From contig JBBHKE010000323.1 in assembly GCA_037447655.1 (NCBI GenBank), forward strand, positions 281,356 to 313,716: a stretch of 32,361 nt of DNA. The letters are read 5' to 3'. The position numbers and the translations under genes were made by a program. Source of the stretch: Zygnema cylindricum (lineage: Eukaryota; Streptophyta; Zygnematophyceae; Zygnematales; Zygnemataceae). The notes under the pieces were generated by a model, which had not been told where the DNA came from, made no database searches, and saw nothing but the letters and a program-made list of their open reading frames with translations. Position 1 is the stretch's first letter; every line of letters starts with the position of its first letter. Of this stretch, positions 27,465 to 32,361 are shown one piece after another.

Positions 27465-29803
27465 GAGGGGGAGAGAGAGAGAGAGGACACCATTGACCAG
27501 AGTTAGAATCCACTGTGTACCGAATCTACTGTAGGCTAGATATGATTATCAAAAGATATAAATCCTGCACTATAAAAAACAAAAACTTAACAATAATGGA
27601 TACAAAAAACGTTGATTTTCAGTTCAAAAGTCGTACTTGTTGAATTCTGGGTAAAAATGTTAGTTGAAGTATATATTTGAGGGACAGAAAGGGAGGGAGA
27701 GAGGGAGAGCGGGAGAGAAGGAGAGGAAGAGATAAAGGGAGGGAGAGAGGGAGAGGGAGACGTAGAGAGAGAGAGCTGAGGAAGAGCGAAGCAGAGAGAG
27801 TGAGAGGGACGTTGAGAGATAAAGGGACTTAGAGGGAGAGAGGGAGAGAGAGAGAAGTTCACACCTTTGCAGTATCTGGTCCAATAACATCCGGTCGAGC
27901 TGAGAGAGACTGGGCCACTATCCCACAGAAGAGGCAAAATACAGAAGAACACAATAAACAACAAAACCAAAAACAAAATCCTCTAAAAGTGAAGAAAACC
28001 TAAAACCCTTCACATTAAAGAAGAAGTGAGGAAGAAACTCGTTCTATTTCCACAATCTCAGTAACAACCAAACATCAGCTTACAGCCTATTTTTACTTCT
28101 CTGTTTAACACATTTAAAGTGGTCTATAAACATACATACATATATATATTAAAATAACCTCCTCGCAAATAATTAATTCCTCTACTCTAATAATATCGAT
28201 CCACGGTATACCTTATTTATTACCTTTAATAAATGTCGGTCCGAGTCCCACCAAATTATTTTTTAATTTATTTGCCATAGTTTTCCTTTTTAGGGCCATC
28301 TCCTCCATCTCCAAAACCAGTCCTTGTTGTTCGACTCTTCTTACCGCAGAATTTACGCGTAAATAAGAAACTCCGATGGAAACTATGGCCGCAGAAACCT
28401 GAGGGAGGGAGGGAGAGGGAGGGAAGGGGGGGGGAGGGAGAGAGGGAGGGGGAGAGAGAGAGAGAGAGAGCGAGAGAGAGAATGTTGAAGTTTAAAACTT
28501 GACATTATTTCAGATTCTCAGAAACGACAATATTCAAAAATCTCAAATTGGCTTTGTTTCGAAGTCTTAGAATGTCGTGTATCGAGCTTCATTACTTTGC
28601 TCACTGTAATTAGAGTGGATTTTGTTGAAAAGTTAAATTTTCAAGAGAGCAAAATGAGTCCAAATTACTTCATGTGCGATGTATTCAGAGGAGGTGAGAT
28701 CCACACTAATTCAGGTTTACAATTAACAATACTACCCGATTTTCTCCAAAAAAAACCATCACATGCATATTATTCTGGAATAGTGTGGTCCAGATGTATA
28801 ACTCTAGACTTTATCATTTTCCTCAAAAGAACAAAAAACTTGAAGAAAAATGCTTGGAAGAAAAGAAAAAAAGGAAATAAAAAGGACAAAGAGGAGAAAA
28901 AAAAGGACAAAAAGGTAAAAAAGGAAAAGAAACTGTACTTGCACAAGCCTTAATAATAACAAATGGGGTCTCCTTGCAAAATAAGCGGAAATTTCCTTAT
29001 TATCGTATTGAGGTTGTAGAGGAATTCTCCAAGTATCGATCCACCATTTCACATTATCCCAAACATTTTTCAAATACTCTCCATCTGCTTTCACAATAGA
29101 CTTGGGATCCAAACCTGTCCACAAAAATTATCACTCTAATGAGACAAAAAACCAGACCGAAAAGGATCACTCTAATTAGTTTGGACCACATTAAGCAAAG
29201 TACACTTTTTTTTCCCTTTACTCTAATTAGTTTGGACCAAAAGCACACTTTTTTTTTTCTTTTTTGCTTTGGAGTCAAAAATTCCATTCAGTTATATCAT
29301 ATAAGCCTCCCACTTTCACAATCGTGAGCTCACGATGATAGAAACGATACACGAAAAGTGAAAAAAAAACTTTTCTTAAACTTTTTCAGTTTAAATGCTA
29401 TTTTGACCCCATAAGTAATAACCACCACACCAACTCATGTTTTTTTATCCTTTTCCTTTAAGTAATTCTAAGTAATAAACAAATTTTCTTAATGGAAAAA
29501 AATAGTACCTCTATTATGGGAGCTCATAGGAAAAGAAGGTCGTGGTCGAGGCAAAAGGCTAGGATCCTCTTGAATTCTAAGTTCTAAAATTTCGTTAAGT
29601 CGAGGGAGACCCACTTTTCTAAACCAACCATGGAAGCCCTCGCCTCCTAAATGGCTTAAAACAGGTGAATTAGGAGGAGGGAGAGGAGAAGAGGAGATTT
29701 TGTGACTACTTCTTGAAGCCTGTTCTGAAGAATTGTTGCTTAAAAGATTTGAAGAGCCTTCTTTTAGGTCGATGTGGAGAGGTCTTTCAACTGCAAAACT
29801 CAT
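14822..29803 (-). CDS. ABC1K/UbiB-family atypical protein kinase, about 16 exons (gene span)
   Basis: Split gene reconstructed by hand from splice sites and family conservation. Exons (descending): 29803-29509, 29114-28939, 28398-28224, 27917-27865, 26809-26666, 25829-25725, 24678-24553, 23252-23040, 22572-22466, 21174-21012, 19899-19819, 19331-19238, 18450-18337, 17667-17591, 16566-16489, 15532-14822. All introns are GT-AG. Phases agree except around exon 14. Product about 870-900 residues. Hallmarks: KxGQ-like KVAQ (215-218), AAAS loop replacing the glycine-rich loop (275-278), VAVK lysine (296), ELDY (from 344), HADPHPGN catalytic loop (448-455), DFG (468-470). UbiB/ABC1/COQ8 proteins act in quinone and prenyl-lipid metabolism; plant ABC1Ks are mostly plastoglobule or thylakoid proteins. 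The wording of ILRxxLGxLRKVAK, [18 protein letters not shown] and AYPYVVRRL resembles plant plastid ABC1Ks more than mitochondrial COQ8 (from memory). No clear transit peptide is seen, so an upstream exon may be missing. Confidence 0.92.
15540..15720. repeat. C4A7-type repeat (G-rich in transcript), intron 15
   Basis: Repeats of ccaaaaaaatcccaaaaacc with about 20-bp period just 5' of exon 16; in the transcript these are GGGG/GGG runs separated by U tracts. Confidence 0.85.
16260..16352. repeat. ~30-bp tandem repeat, 3 units
   Basis: Unit aactagaaaatagataataa followed by (GA)n, three times, between exons 15 and 16. Confidence 0.85.
16489..16566 (-). CDS. ABC1K exon 15
   Basis: 26 codons: [29 protein letters not shown]-x-x-L-E-A followed by D-x-x-x-L in the next exon is the usual C-terminal signature of plant ABC1Ks. 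Acceptor AAAAAG|GA, strong donor GAAGCT|GTGAGT. Phase 0 at both ends. Confidence 0.78.
16917..17060. repeat. CT-rich array in intron 14
   Basis: ctctctctccctacctctct-type tract on the plus strand; purine-rich in the transcript, opposite to most arrays in the gene. Confidence 0.85.
17186..17482. repeat. (GGGAGA)n array in intron 14
   Basis: About 300 bp purine array, pyrimidine-rich in the transcript. It lies just downstream (transcript sense) of exon 14. Confidence 0.95.
17591..17667 (-). CDS. ABC1K exon 14 (phase conflict)
   Basis: In the frame matching the family it reads [26 protein letters not shown]; 'FRWDRL' is a recognised ABC1K element. Acceptor GTGTCAG|TT, donor CACCAG|GTCACT. The 77-bp length keeps exons 13 and 15 in register, but then exon 14 itself is read one frame off. 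An alternative acceptor at TAACAG|TT would fix the entry but not the exit. Confidence 0.7.
17713..17955. repeat. CT-rich array in intron 13
   Basis: About 240 bp of ctctccctctt-type sequence on the plus strand, complementary in type to the array at 17186-17482; together they bracket exon 14. Confidence 0.9.
18079..18121. repeat. (AT)n microsatellite in intron 13
   Basis: About 40 bp of AT dinucleotides. Confidence 0.95.
18337..18450 (-). CDS. ABC1K exon 13
   Basis: Encodes (G)[46 protein letters not shown] is a strongly conserved C-lobe element. Acceptor GGTACAG|GA agrees in phase with exon 12. The only canonical donor before the in-frame stop is TCTCGA|GTCC (phase 1), which does not fit exon 14 in its conserved frame. 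Confidence 0.82.
18571..18650. repeat. 7-bp GGTCAAN tandem repeat, about 11 units
   Basis: ggtcaacggtcaatggtcaa and variants in intron 12; the complement carries repeated TTGACC, the core of plant W-boxes. Confidence 0.9.
19238..19331 (-). CDS. ABC1K exon 12
   Basis: Encodes [20 protein letters not shown], then [11 protein letters not shown] plus one base. The R-x-P-x-Y-x-LVLR-SLA-LEG pattern is conserved in the family's C-lobe. Acceptor TTCGAAG|GTAAC, donor CTCGAAG|GTAAC: the same 11-mer lies across both splice junctions. Confidence 0.92.
19660..19712 (-). pseudogene. Decayed partial copy of ABC1K exon 11
   Basis: aattctgttacccacaacgg...ccgccccaaaagc parallels exon 11 aattccgttccgtacaacgg...ccaccccaaaagc. 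It lies about 110 bp downstream of exon 11 in the transcript, inside intron 11. The frame is not maintained. Confidence 0.65.
19819..19899 (-). CDS. ABC1K exon 11
   Basis: 27 codons: [20 protein letters not shown], then PNIKFGQ. NGIPxIxF matches a conserved linker in plant ABC1Ks. Acceptor AGGGAG|GAC, donor GGACAG|GTCAGT; phase 0 at both ends. A decayed partial copy lies at 19660-19712. Confidence 0.87.
19918..20325. repeat. ~58-68 bp minisatellite, about 7 degenerate units
   Basis: Units start cacaaaaagacaaa and end with tttggctaataaagtgaac-like text, at about 19918, 19984, 20049, 20108, 20175, 20240 and 20295. The array ends about 20 bp before exon 11's acceptor. Confidence 0.8.
20729..20801 (-). 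pseudogene. Decayed copy of the 3' part of ABC1K exon 10
   Basis: cctatccctttgggtttaga and agtcccgccagaagggaccc align with cctatccgtttggggtttta and agtcgtccgccagagaggcc of exon 10 in the same order. Stops and a frame shift are present; the donor is lost. It lies 210 bp downstream of exon 10. Confidence 0.75.
20836..20999. repeat. CCCCAAAA-type repeat in intron 10 (G4T4-like in transcript)
   Basis: aaaaaccccagaaaacccca repeated with few changes. The transcript strand carries more than ten G-runs of 3-4 separated by T-rich spacers, right after the exon 10 donor. Confidence 0.9.
21012..21174 (-). CDS. ABC1K exon 10 (DFG exon, the intact copy)
   Basis: Begins with one base that completes Ala, then [40 protein letters not shown] and [20 protein letters not shown] is the magnesium-binding DFG motif. 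Acceptor CCCCCAG|AT, donor GACGAGG|GTGAGG, 163 bp, ends in phase 0. This is the only copy with intact DFG, frame and donor among five related segments (20729-21710). Confidence 0.95.
21293..21362 (-). pseudogene. Exon 10 5' partial copy 1 (DFC instead of DFG)
   Basis: From a consensus acceptor (C-run then CAG|AT) it reads [16 protein letters not shown], against [16 protein letters not shown] in the real exon. It lacks the exon's second half and any donor. A run of 26 C (transcript sense; G at 21365-21390) precedes it. Confidence 0.85.
21477..21549 (-). pseudogene. Exon 10 5' partial copy 2
   Basis: Acceptor CCCCCAG|AT then YLYFGLLTP, after which a frame shift removes similarity at protein level; nucleotide similarity continues to the ATGCTGGCTTCCATCGCC segment. 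Confidence 0.85.
21664..21710 (-). pseudogene. Exon 10 5' partial copy 3
   Basis: Acceptor CCTCCAG|CT then YLDF followed by a frame shift; CGTATGGAGCCCTACCTCCC keeps nucleotide similarity to the exon. Confidence 0.78.
21716..21905. repeat. GGGAGA/GGAGAGA array, intron 9
   Basis: Purine array directly upstream (transcript sense) of exon 10 partial copy 3. Confidence 0.95.
22120..22455. repeat. GGGAGA and (GA)n array, intron 9
   Basis: Begins within 15 bases of the exon 9 donor; mixed hexamer and dinucleotide repeat. Confidence 0.95.
22466..22572 (-). CDS. ABC1K exon 9 (catalytic loop HADPHPGN)
   Basis: Encodes [18 protein letters not shown], then [17 protein letters not shown] plus two bases of the next codon. 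HADPHPGN is the UbiB/ABC1 form of the kinase catalytic loop (Asp and Asn both present). Acceptor GTGTGCAG|AT, donor GTGGC|GTACC. GC-rich. Confidence 0.96.
23040..23252 (-). CDS. ABC1K exon 8 (VPKV...TMEW) with in-frame microsatellite
   Basis: 71 codons: [38 protein letters not shown], then [18 protein letters not shown] and [12 protein letters not shown], the TMEW turn and S-D-L-L are conserved in the family; the GE/RE-rich insert is a GGGAGA-type repeat read as protein and sits where related proteins vary in length. Acceptor CCCCCAG|GA, donor AGATTG|GTAAGG. Phase 0 at both ends. Confidence 0.9.
23291..23402 (-). pseudogene. Two decayed copies of the 5' edge of ABC1K exon 8
   Basis: Copy at 23291-23316 keeps acceptor and start (CCCCCAG|GCTGCCCATGCCC against CCCCCAG|GATGCCCATGCCC) but soon reaches a stop. 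Copy at 23381-23402 (TGCCCTTGCCCACC) has lost the AG. They are separated by short GGGAGA tracts. Confidence 0.75.
23406..24145. repeat. 740-bp (GGGAGA)n array, intron 7
   Basis: The longest and purest array in the window; rare GGGAGG or GGAGAGG interruptions shift its register. Because the unit is 6 bp, all frames on both strands stay open. Confidence 0.98.
24553..24678 (-). CDS. ABC1K exon 7 (αC-like ELDY segment)
   Basis: 42 codons: [20 protein letters not shown], then [20 protein letters not shown] and FA. Acceptor CAATATAG|TTA was chosen over the AG four bases later because it keeps the frame and restores the family pattern L-G-x-L-R-K-V-A-K. Donor TTTGCA|GTACAA. Phase 0 at both ends. 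Confidence 0.92.
24800..24970. repeat. Degenerate aaacaggaaaa repeat, intron 6
   Basis: About a dozen variants of aacaggaaaacgcaagaaaa, 9-20 bp spacing. Confidence 0.75.
25346..25576. repeat. 168-bp tandem duplication, intron 6
   Basis: ttactcaaattctgagaaag and the next ~43 bases occur at 25346 and again at 25514 without a difference I can see; GGGAGG-type DNA fills the rest of each unit. Confidence 0.92.
25577..25712. repeat. GGGAGG and (GA)n array adjoining the exon 6 donor
   Basis: Ends about 12 bp from the exon 6 donor; CU-rich in the transcript. Confidence 0.95.
25725..25829 (-). CDS. ABC1K exon 6 (catalytic lysine)
   Basis: 35 codons: [20 protein letters not shown], then [24 protein letters not shown] holds the ATP-binding lysine (residue 296 of the model). 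Acceptor CCCCCCAG|GT lies directly after a CT-rich array; donor ATTCTG|GTAAGG runs straight into a (CT)n tract. GC-rich codons. Confidence 0.96.
25832..26090. repeat. GGGAGA-type array adjoining the exon 6 acceptor
   Basis: Begins immediately at the acceptor and would act as an extremely long polypyrimidine tract. Confidence 0.95.
26178..26252. repeat. 27-bp tandem repeat, 3 units, intron 5
   Basis: Unit aaatcaaggggtaggaagag followed by agag. Confidence 0.9.
26480..26635. repeat. (GA)n-rich array, intron 5
   Basis: GA-rich with a short (TA)n insert at 26559-26572; ends about 30 bp from the exon 5 donor. Confidence 0.9.
26666..26809 (-). CDS. ABC1K exon 5 (AAAS loop)
   Basis: 48 codons: [20 protein letters not shown], then [15 protein letters not shown] and [14 protein letters not shown]+LPPFP and AAAS..QV are diagnostic of the UbiB/ABC1 family. 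Acceptor GAAACAG|GT, donor GGACAG|GTATTA, phase 0 at both ends. Confidence 0.95.
26887..27520. repeat. ~54-bp minisatellite with palindromic core, intron 4, about 10 units
   Basis: Units begin gaccagagtcaagatccaca (26887, 26943, about 26996, 27049, 27099, 27191, 27245, 27299, 27352, 27495), carry a ccacactaattgtgg palindrome and end with ctttcgaccat. Two GA arrays (27121-27184 and 27371-27484) have expanded inside units. Confidence 0.88.
27680..27860. repeat. GGGAGA-type array, intron 4, at exon 4 donor
   Basis: Purine array ending 5 bp from the exon 4 donor. Confidence 0.92.
27865..27917 (-). CDS. ABC1K exon 4 (53 bp, KxGQ motif)
   Basis: Small exon giving (V)[17 protein letters not shown]. 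With exon 3 the motif reads FIK-VAQ, where the family has KxGQ; the glycine position is GCC (Ala). Acceptor GGATAG|TG, donor GCAAAG|GTGTGA. The phase-1 join and the 53-bp length restore phase 0. Confidence 0.9.
28224..28398 (-). CDS. ABC1K exon 3 (start of the KxGQ helix region)
   Basis: Encodes [19 protein letters not shown], a Lys/Glu-rich helix and [17 protein letters not shown] is the highly conserved lead-in to the KxGQ motif. Acceptor CCTCAG|GT, donor AAAG|GTAATA, 175 bp, ends in phase 1. AT-rich codon use (AAA, AAT, TTA). Confidence 0.92.
28400..28482. repeat. GGGAGG/GA array at exon 3 acceptor
   Basis: Begins at the acceptor CAG of exon 3 and forms its polypyrimidine tract. Confidence 0.92.
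28939..29114 (-). CDS. ABC1K exon 2
   Basis: Encodes [20 protein letters not shown], then [20 protein letters not shown] and [11 protein letters not shown]. The 'YD...I..YF..RPHL' pattern is the usual entry to the ABC1 domain in plant ABC1Ks. Acceptor GTGGACAG|GT, donor GTGCAA|GTACAG, 176 bp, ends in phase 0. Confidence 0.9.
29167..29270. repeat. ~54-bp tandem duplication, intron 1
   Basis: actctaattagtttggacca followed by acactttttttt occurs twice; the first decamer is also the inner TIR sequence of the TACACCG elements. Confidence 0.8.
29509..29803 (-). CDS. ABC1K exon 1 (N-terminus as modelled)
   Basis: Begins [16 protein letters not shown], continues through a Ser/Pro-rich stretch and into [19 protein letters not shown], and splices at AGAG|GTACTA to exon 2 with the split codon GGT. 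An in-frame TAA lies about 30 bp upstream of the ATG, with AG dinucleotides between, so either this is the true start or an earlier exon carrying a targeting peptide joins here. The start is therefore the weakest point of the 5' model. Confidence 0.7.
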
Positions 29804-30331
29804 ATAACAATAACTGCCTATTTGTTAAAACGGTACCTTTCAGTCTATAATAATAGTGCTCAAACCAGAGTTGTCAATTTTAAAGGAAAAATTTTCCCCT
29901 GAAGAAAGGATAACATTATACTAAAGGAGCTCAGACTGAAACAGATAAATGCTAACTTTCACTCTACAACTTGCTTTAATCCACACCAAATTGTGGTGTA
30001 AATTGGAGGTATTTGATCAAAATTCCTGCCGTAATACTCAACCTAACAGCCTATCAAGTATCTTTATTCTAATACTTAATATGGGAAAAAATGAATGTGC
30101 ATCACCAAAAGACCCGTGAACTTTTTTGCTGTCAAACATTATGAATATGGATCGTATATTAACATATACAGTTTACTCTCCATATTTCTAGAATGCGGAA
30201 AATGAGGTCTTACTATATGTCTTTACTTCGAACTGTACTGAGTAGAATGCGATTTGGTGAAATTAAATGTGAATAAAAATTGATTTAAAACTGTGTGAAA
30301 CATCCCCATTGTACATAAGTCGAAACTACGG
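29804..30331. other. 5' flank of the ABC1K gene
   Basis: AT-rich. Holds one atccacaccaaattgtggtg palindrome (29973-29992) resembling the core of the intron 4 minisatellite. No TATA-box position can be fixed because the transcript start is unknown. Confidence 0.4.
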
Positions 30332-31276
30332 TACACCGCCTATCGTTATTAGAGTTAGTAAATTATTAAAGTTAACACCTTATTGGAATTAACTCCGTTA
30401 AATTATGTTTTGCCACATATCCCATTGTGAGCCACTTACCTAAATTGGGTCATTAAACCATATATGATTTTGGGTCAACAAAACACGCACTCGAATTAGA
30501 GTAAATGACTTTAATAAGGATGGGTAGTATACTGTTCATTGAAAATTAGCGATTTTTTATCGGAAACTAAGTTTTCCTGCTAAGAAAAATTGTATGCGGT
30601 CTTTAGTCAAGCTACTAGACGCAAACCTTTCTTTCCAATTAAAAGATCCAGGTAAGTACCTCCAAAACCGCTAAAAACAAACATTCAAAAAATTATATCT
30701 TTCACCATAATTAGTGTGGTCGTGACGCCCTGAATCACTATTAGCATTTCAATAGCTTTTAGCATTGATAAAAATAATTTAGTGCCGGTTTTTTCTCCTC
30801 TAACCACAGAATAGCGTTACTGACAATAACTATTATTTTTATTAACGCCAATTCTTTAAGAGGCTAAAAATCGGCCACGTCATTTGGAAAAAAATTAATA
30901 ACACGAATATAAAGCCCACAAAAAAAAAAAATTACTCTTATAAAGAAACGGTGTAGTACTTTGTATAGGTCAATTATTCGAAACAAGCTTGCATTAGAGT
31001 GCAAAAAGCAATAATCATTAACCGTAAAATAGTATGTCAGCAAATTAAGCCCCTTTTCACATGAAATAATCCAAATCGTACAAAAGCGTGAATCTCTAAT
31101 AGCATTAAGAACACTATTTGGGTCACGTTTTTTTCTGCCCTCAGGACACAAAATAGCTATATAATTCAATTTGGGTTTCATAATTGTCCACGACATTTTT
31201 AACAGAAGTCGGATTACTAACTCTAAAATAATCCTCGTACTAATTATTTCTTTACTCTAATAGCGATTCATGGACT
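30332..31276. mobile_element. Possible ~945-bp TIR element directly abutting the intact MITE
   Basis: Left end TACACCGCCTATCGTTATTA and an inverse end at 31249-31276 (TTTACTCTAATAGCGATTCA...) share the family's ATCG(T/C)TATTAGAGT core. It contains a 110-codon minus-strand ORF (30864-31196) with no recognisable domain. Confidence 0.45.
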
Positions 31277-31277
31277 G

Positions 31278-31498
31278 TACACCGTGTATCACTATAAGTG
31301 TTAAAAAAAAAATTGCCACCTAAAACATCTTTTCTCCGAGCACACTTGTCCGATTTTTAATTTGAGACCGCCAATCGGAAGCTGAGAATCTTACATTTCG
31401 ATCGCAACCGTCGGATCCACAATCCGACATGTGTGTACGGAGAAAAGATGTTTTAAGTGGCAAAAAAAGTATTAACCCTAATAGCGATACACGGTGTA
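31278..31498. mobile_element. 221-bp-family MITE, intact copy
   Basis: TACACCGTGTATC...CGATACACGGTGTA ends. The first ~80 bases are largely the reverse complement of the last ~80 (both read inwards GCCAC.TAAAACATCTTTTC, TCTCCG.. ACAC), so the element is almost a long hairpin. TA at both ends fits a TA duplication. No coding capacity. Confidence 0.85.
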
Positions 31499-31640
31499 GT
31501 TTCCCATATACACTAAGATAGGAGCTCATCCACATTAATATCGGAAAAACATGAGTTACGGTACAAAAAATAATGTGGGAAGGAGAGTGCCCACAATTTC
31601 TTCTAAAAATCTTAAAAAAGTACAAATTGATAACGTGCAA

Positions 31641-31711
31641 GAAAAATGTGTAAAATGTGTAAAATGTGAAAAATGAGAAAAATGTGACAAATGTGAAAAA
31701 TGTGAAAAATA
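31641..31711. repeat. 9-bp AAAATGTGN tandem repeat, about 8 units
   Basis: gtaaaatgtgtaaaatgtga and variants upstream of the kinase gene. Confidence 0.88.
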
Positions 31712-31959
31712 TCGTCGTATTTTGTCCACATTCATAATAATAGAACTACCGATGGAGTACCAAAGTTTAAAAATTGAGTAATTTTACAAAATTGTGCTAT
31801 CCTGGAAAAACAATATCACATAATTGCAATAACATCAAGGATCTCGCACGAGAAAGATAAAAAAAAACAGTTCTCTATGCCCACTTTAATTCGTAAAAAT
31901 TATAATTTTTCAAAATTCAAGCAAGAATGGAAGGAGCCTTATGATATGCTTCGTACTAA

Positions 31960-32150
31960 ACAATTGGGTTAACATAAGGGTTCTAAAAATAGGGGTCTGA
32001 TAAATGGGGTTAAATATAAGTTTAATTTAGGAGTTTAATATGGAGGGTTTAACATAGGGCGTAATCTAGGGATACAAGTTAGGGGGTTTAATATAGGAGG
32101 CTAATAAAGGGGGTTTAATCTTTTAAAGGGGATTAGACTCTCCAACTTTA
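31960..32150. repeat. Degenerate GGGTTTAATATAG repeat
   Basis: About ten scattered variants of gggtttaatataggagg at 15-25 bp spacing; telomere-like in composition but not the plant TTTAGGG unit. Confidence 0.6.
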
Positions 32151-32234
32151 ATGTGGATTCGAAGTATTTGGGTCCAAAGGGCTAAAACGATGAATTTTTT
32201 TTCGCTTCAATGGAGAGAAAAATTGGATCATATG

Positions 32235-32361
<127 letters not shown>

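Noticed and set aside
6767-27520. Regular repeats considered as CRISPR arrays
   Set aside because: Units are directly tandem, without unique spacers, in a eukaryotic intron-containing context.
30864-31196. 110-codon minus-strand ORF as a gene
   Set aside because: AT-driven Phe/Ile-rich translation inside a probable TIR element; no motif of a transposase or known family.

Overview
This is nuclear DNA from a eukaryote, most likely a green-lineage alga or early plant relative. Both recognisable genes are plant-like: CHMP1/SAL1 of ESCRT-III and a plastid-type ABC1K kinase. Plant-type telomere motifs (AAACCCTAA) and G-box sequences are frequent. There are no operons or bacterial features. The species cannot be named from the sequence alone.

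Layout. 1-3500: AT-rich intergenic DNA filled with non-autonomous DNA transposons (a TACACCG terminal-inverted-repeat element, a hAT-type MITE with 8-bp target duplication, a third small element) and a decayed fragment of a non-LTR retrotransposon. 3500-6205: a second, better preserved fragment of the same retrotransposon on the minus strand, with short repeats at its 3' side. 6206-7740: low-complexity DNA, a 21-bp minisatellite and a dense array of G-box-like repeats. 7831-8442: intact single-exon CHMP1 on the minus strand. 8450-14820: gene-poor DNA with A-rich and AT-repeat tracts, a second G-box cluster and a dense, partly nested nest of short TIR elements (10932-13386).

14822-29803 (minus strand): one gene of about 16 exons over 15 kb, encoding a UbiB/ABC1K-type atypical kinase of about 870-900 residues. 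All junctions given are GT-AG, and the frame is continuous through exon 13 and again across exons 15-16. Exon 14 has a phase conflict. The introns are extraordinary: most hold homopurine/homopyrimidine arrays (GGGAGA on the plus strand, so UCUCCC in the transcript), several ending directly at the 3' splice site. Three exons (8, 10, 11) are accompanied by decayed partial copies of themselves. The kinase exon starting at the DFG motif has three broken copies of its 5' part upstream and one of its 3' part downstream. Other introns carry 50-70 bp minisatellites and G-rich tracts.

29804-32361: upstream flank of the kinase gene, with a possible ~945-bp TIR element, an intact 221-bp MITE directly beside it, minisatellites, and an (AT)n run reaching the window end.

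The two genes have no obvious functional link: one shapes endosomal membranes, the other is expected in plastid (or mitochondrial) prenyl-lipid/quinone homeostasis. What stands out is the architecture: an apparent process that repeatedly duplicates exon edges together with their pyrimidine-rich splice-acceptor DNA.
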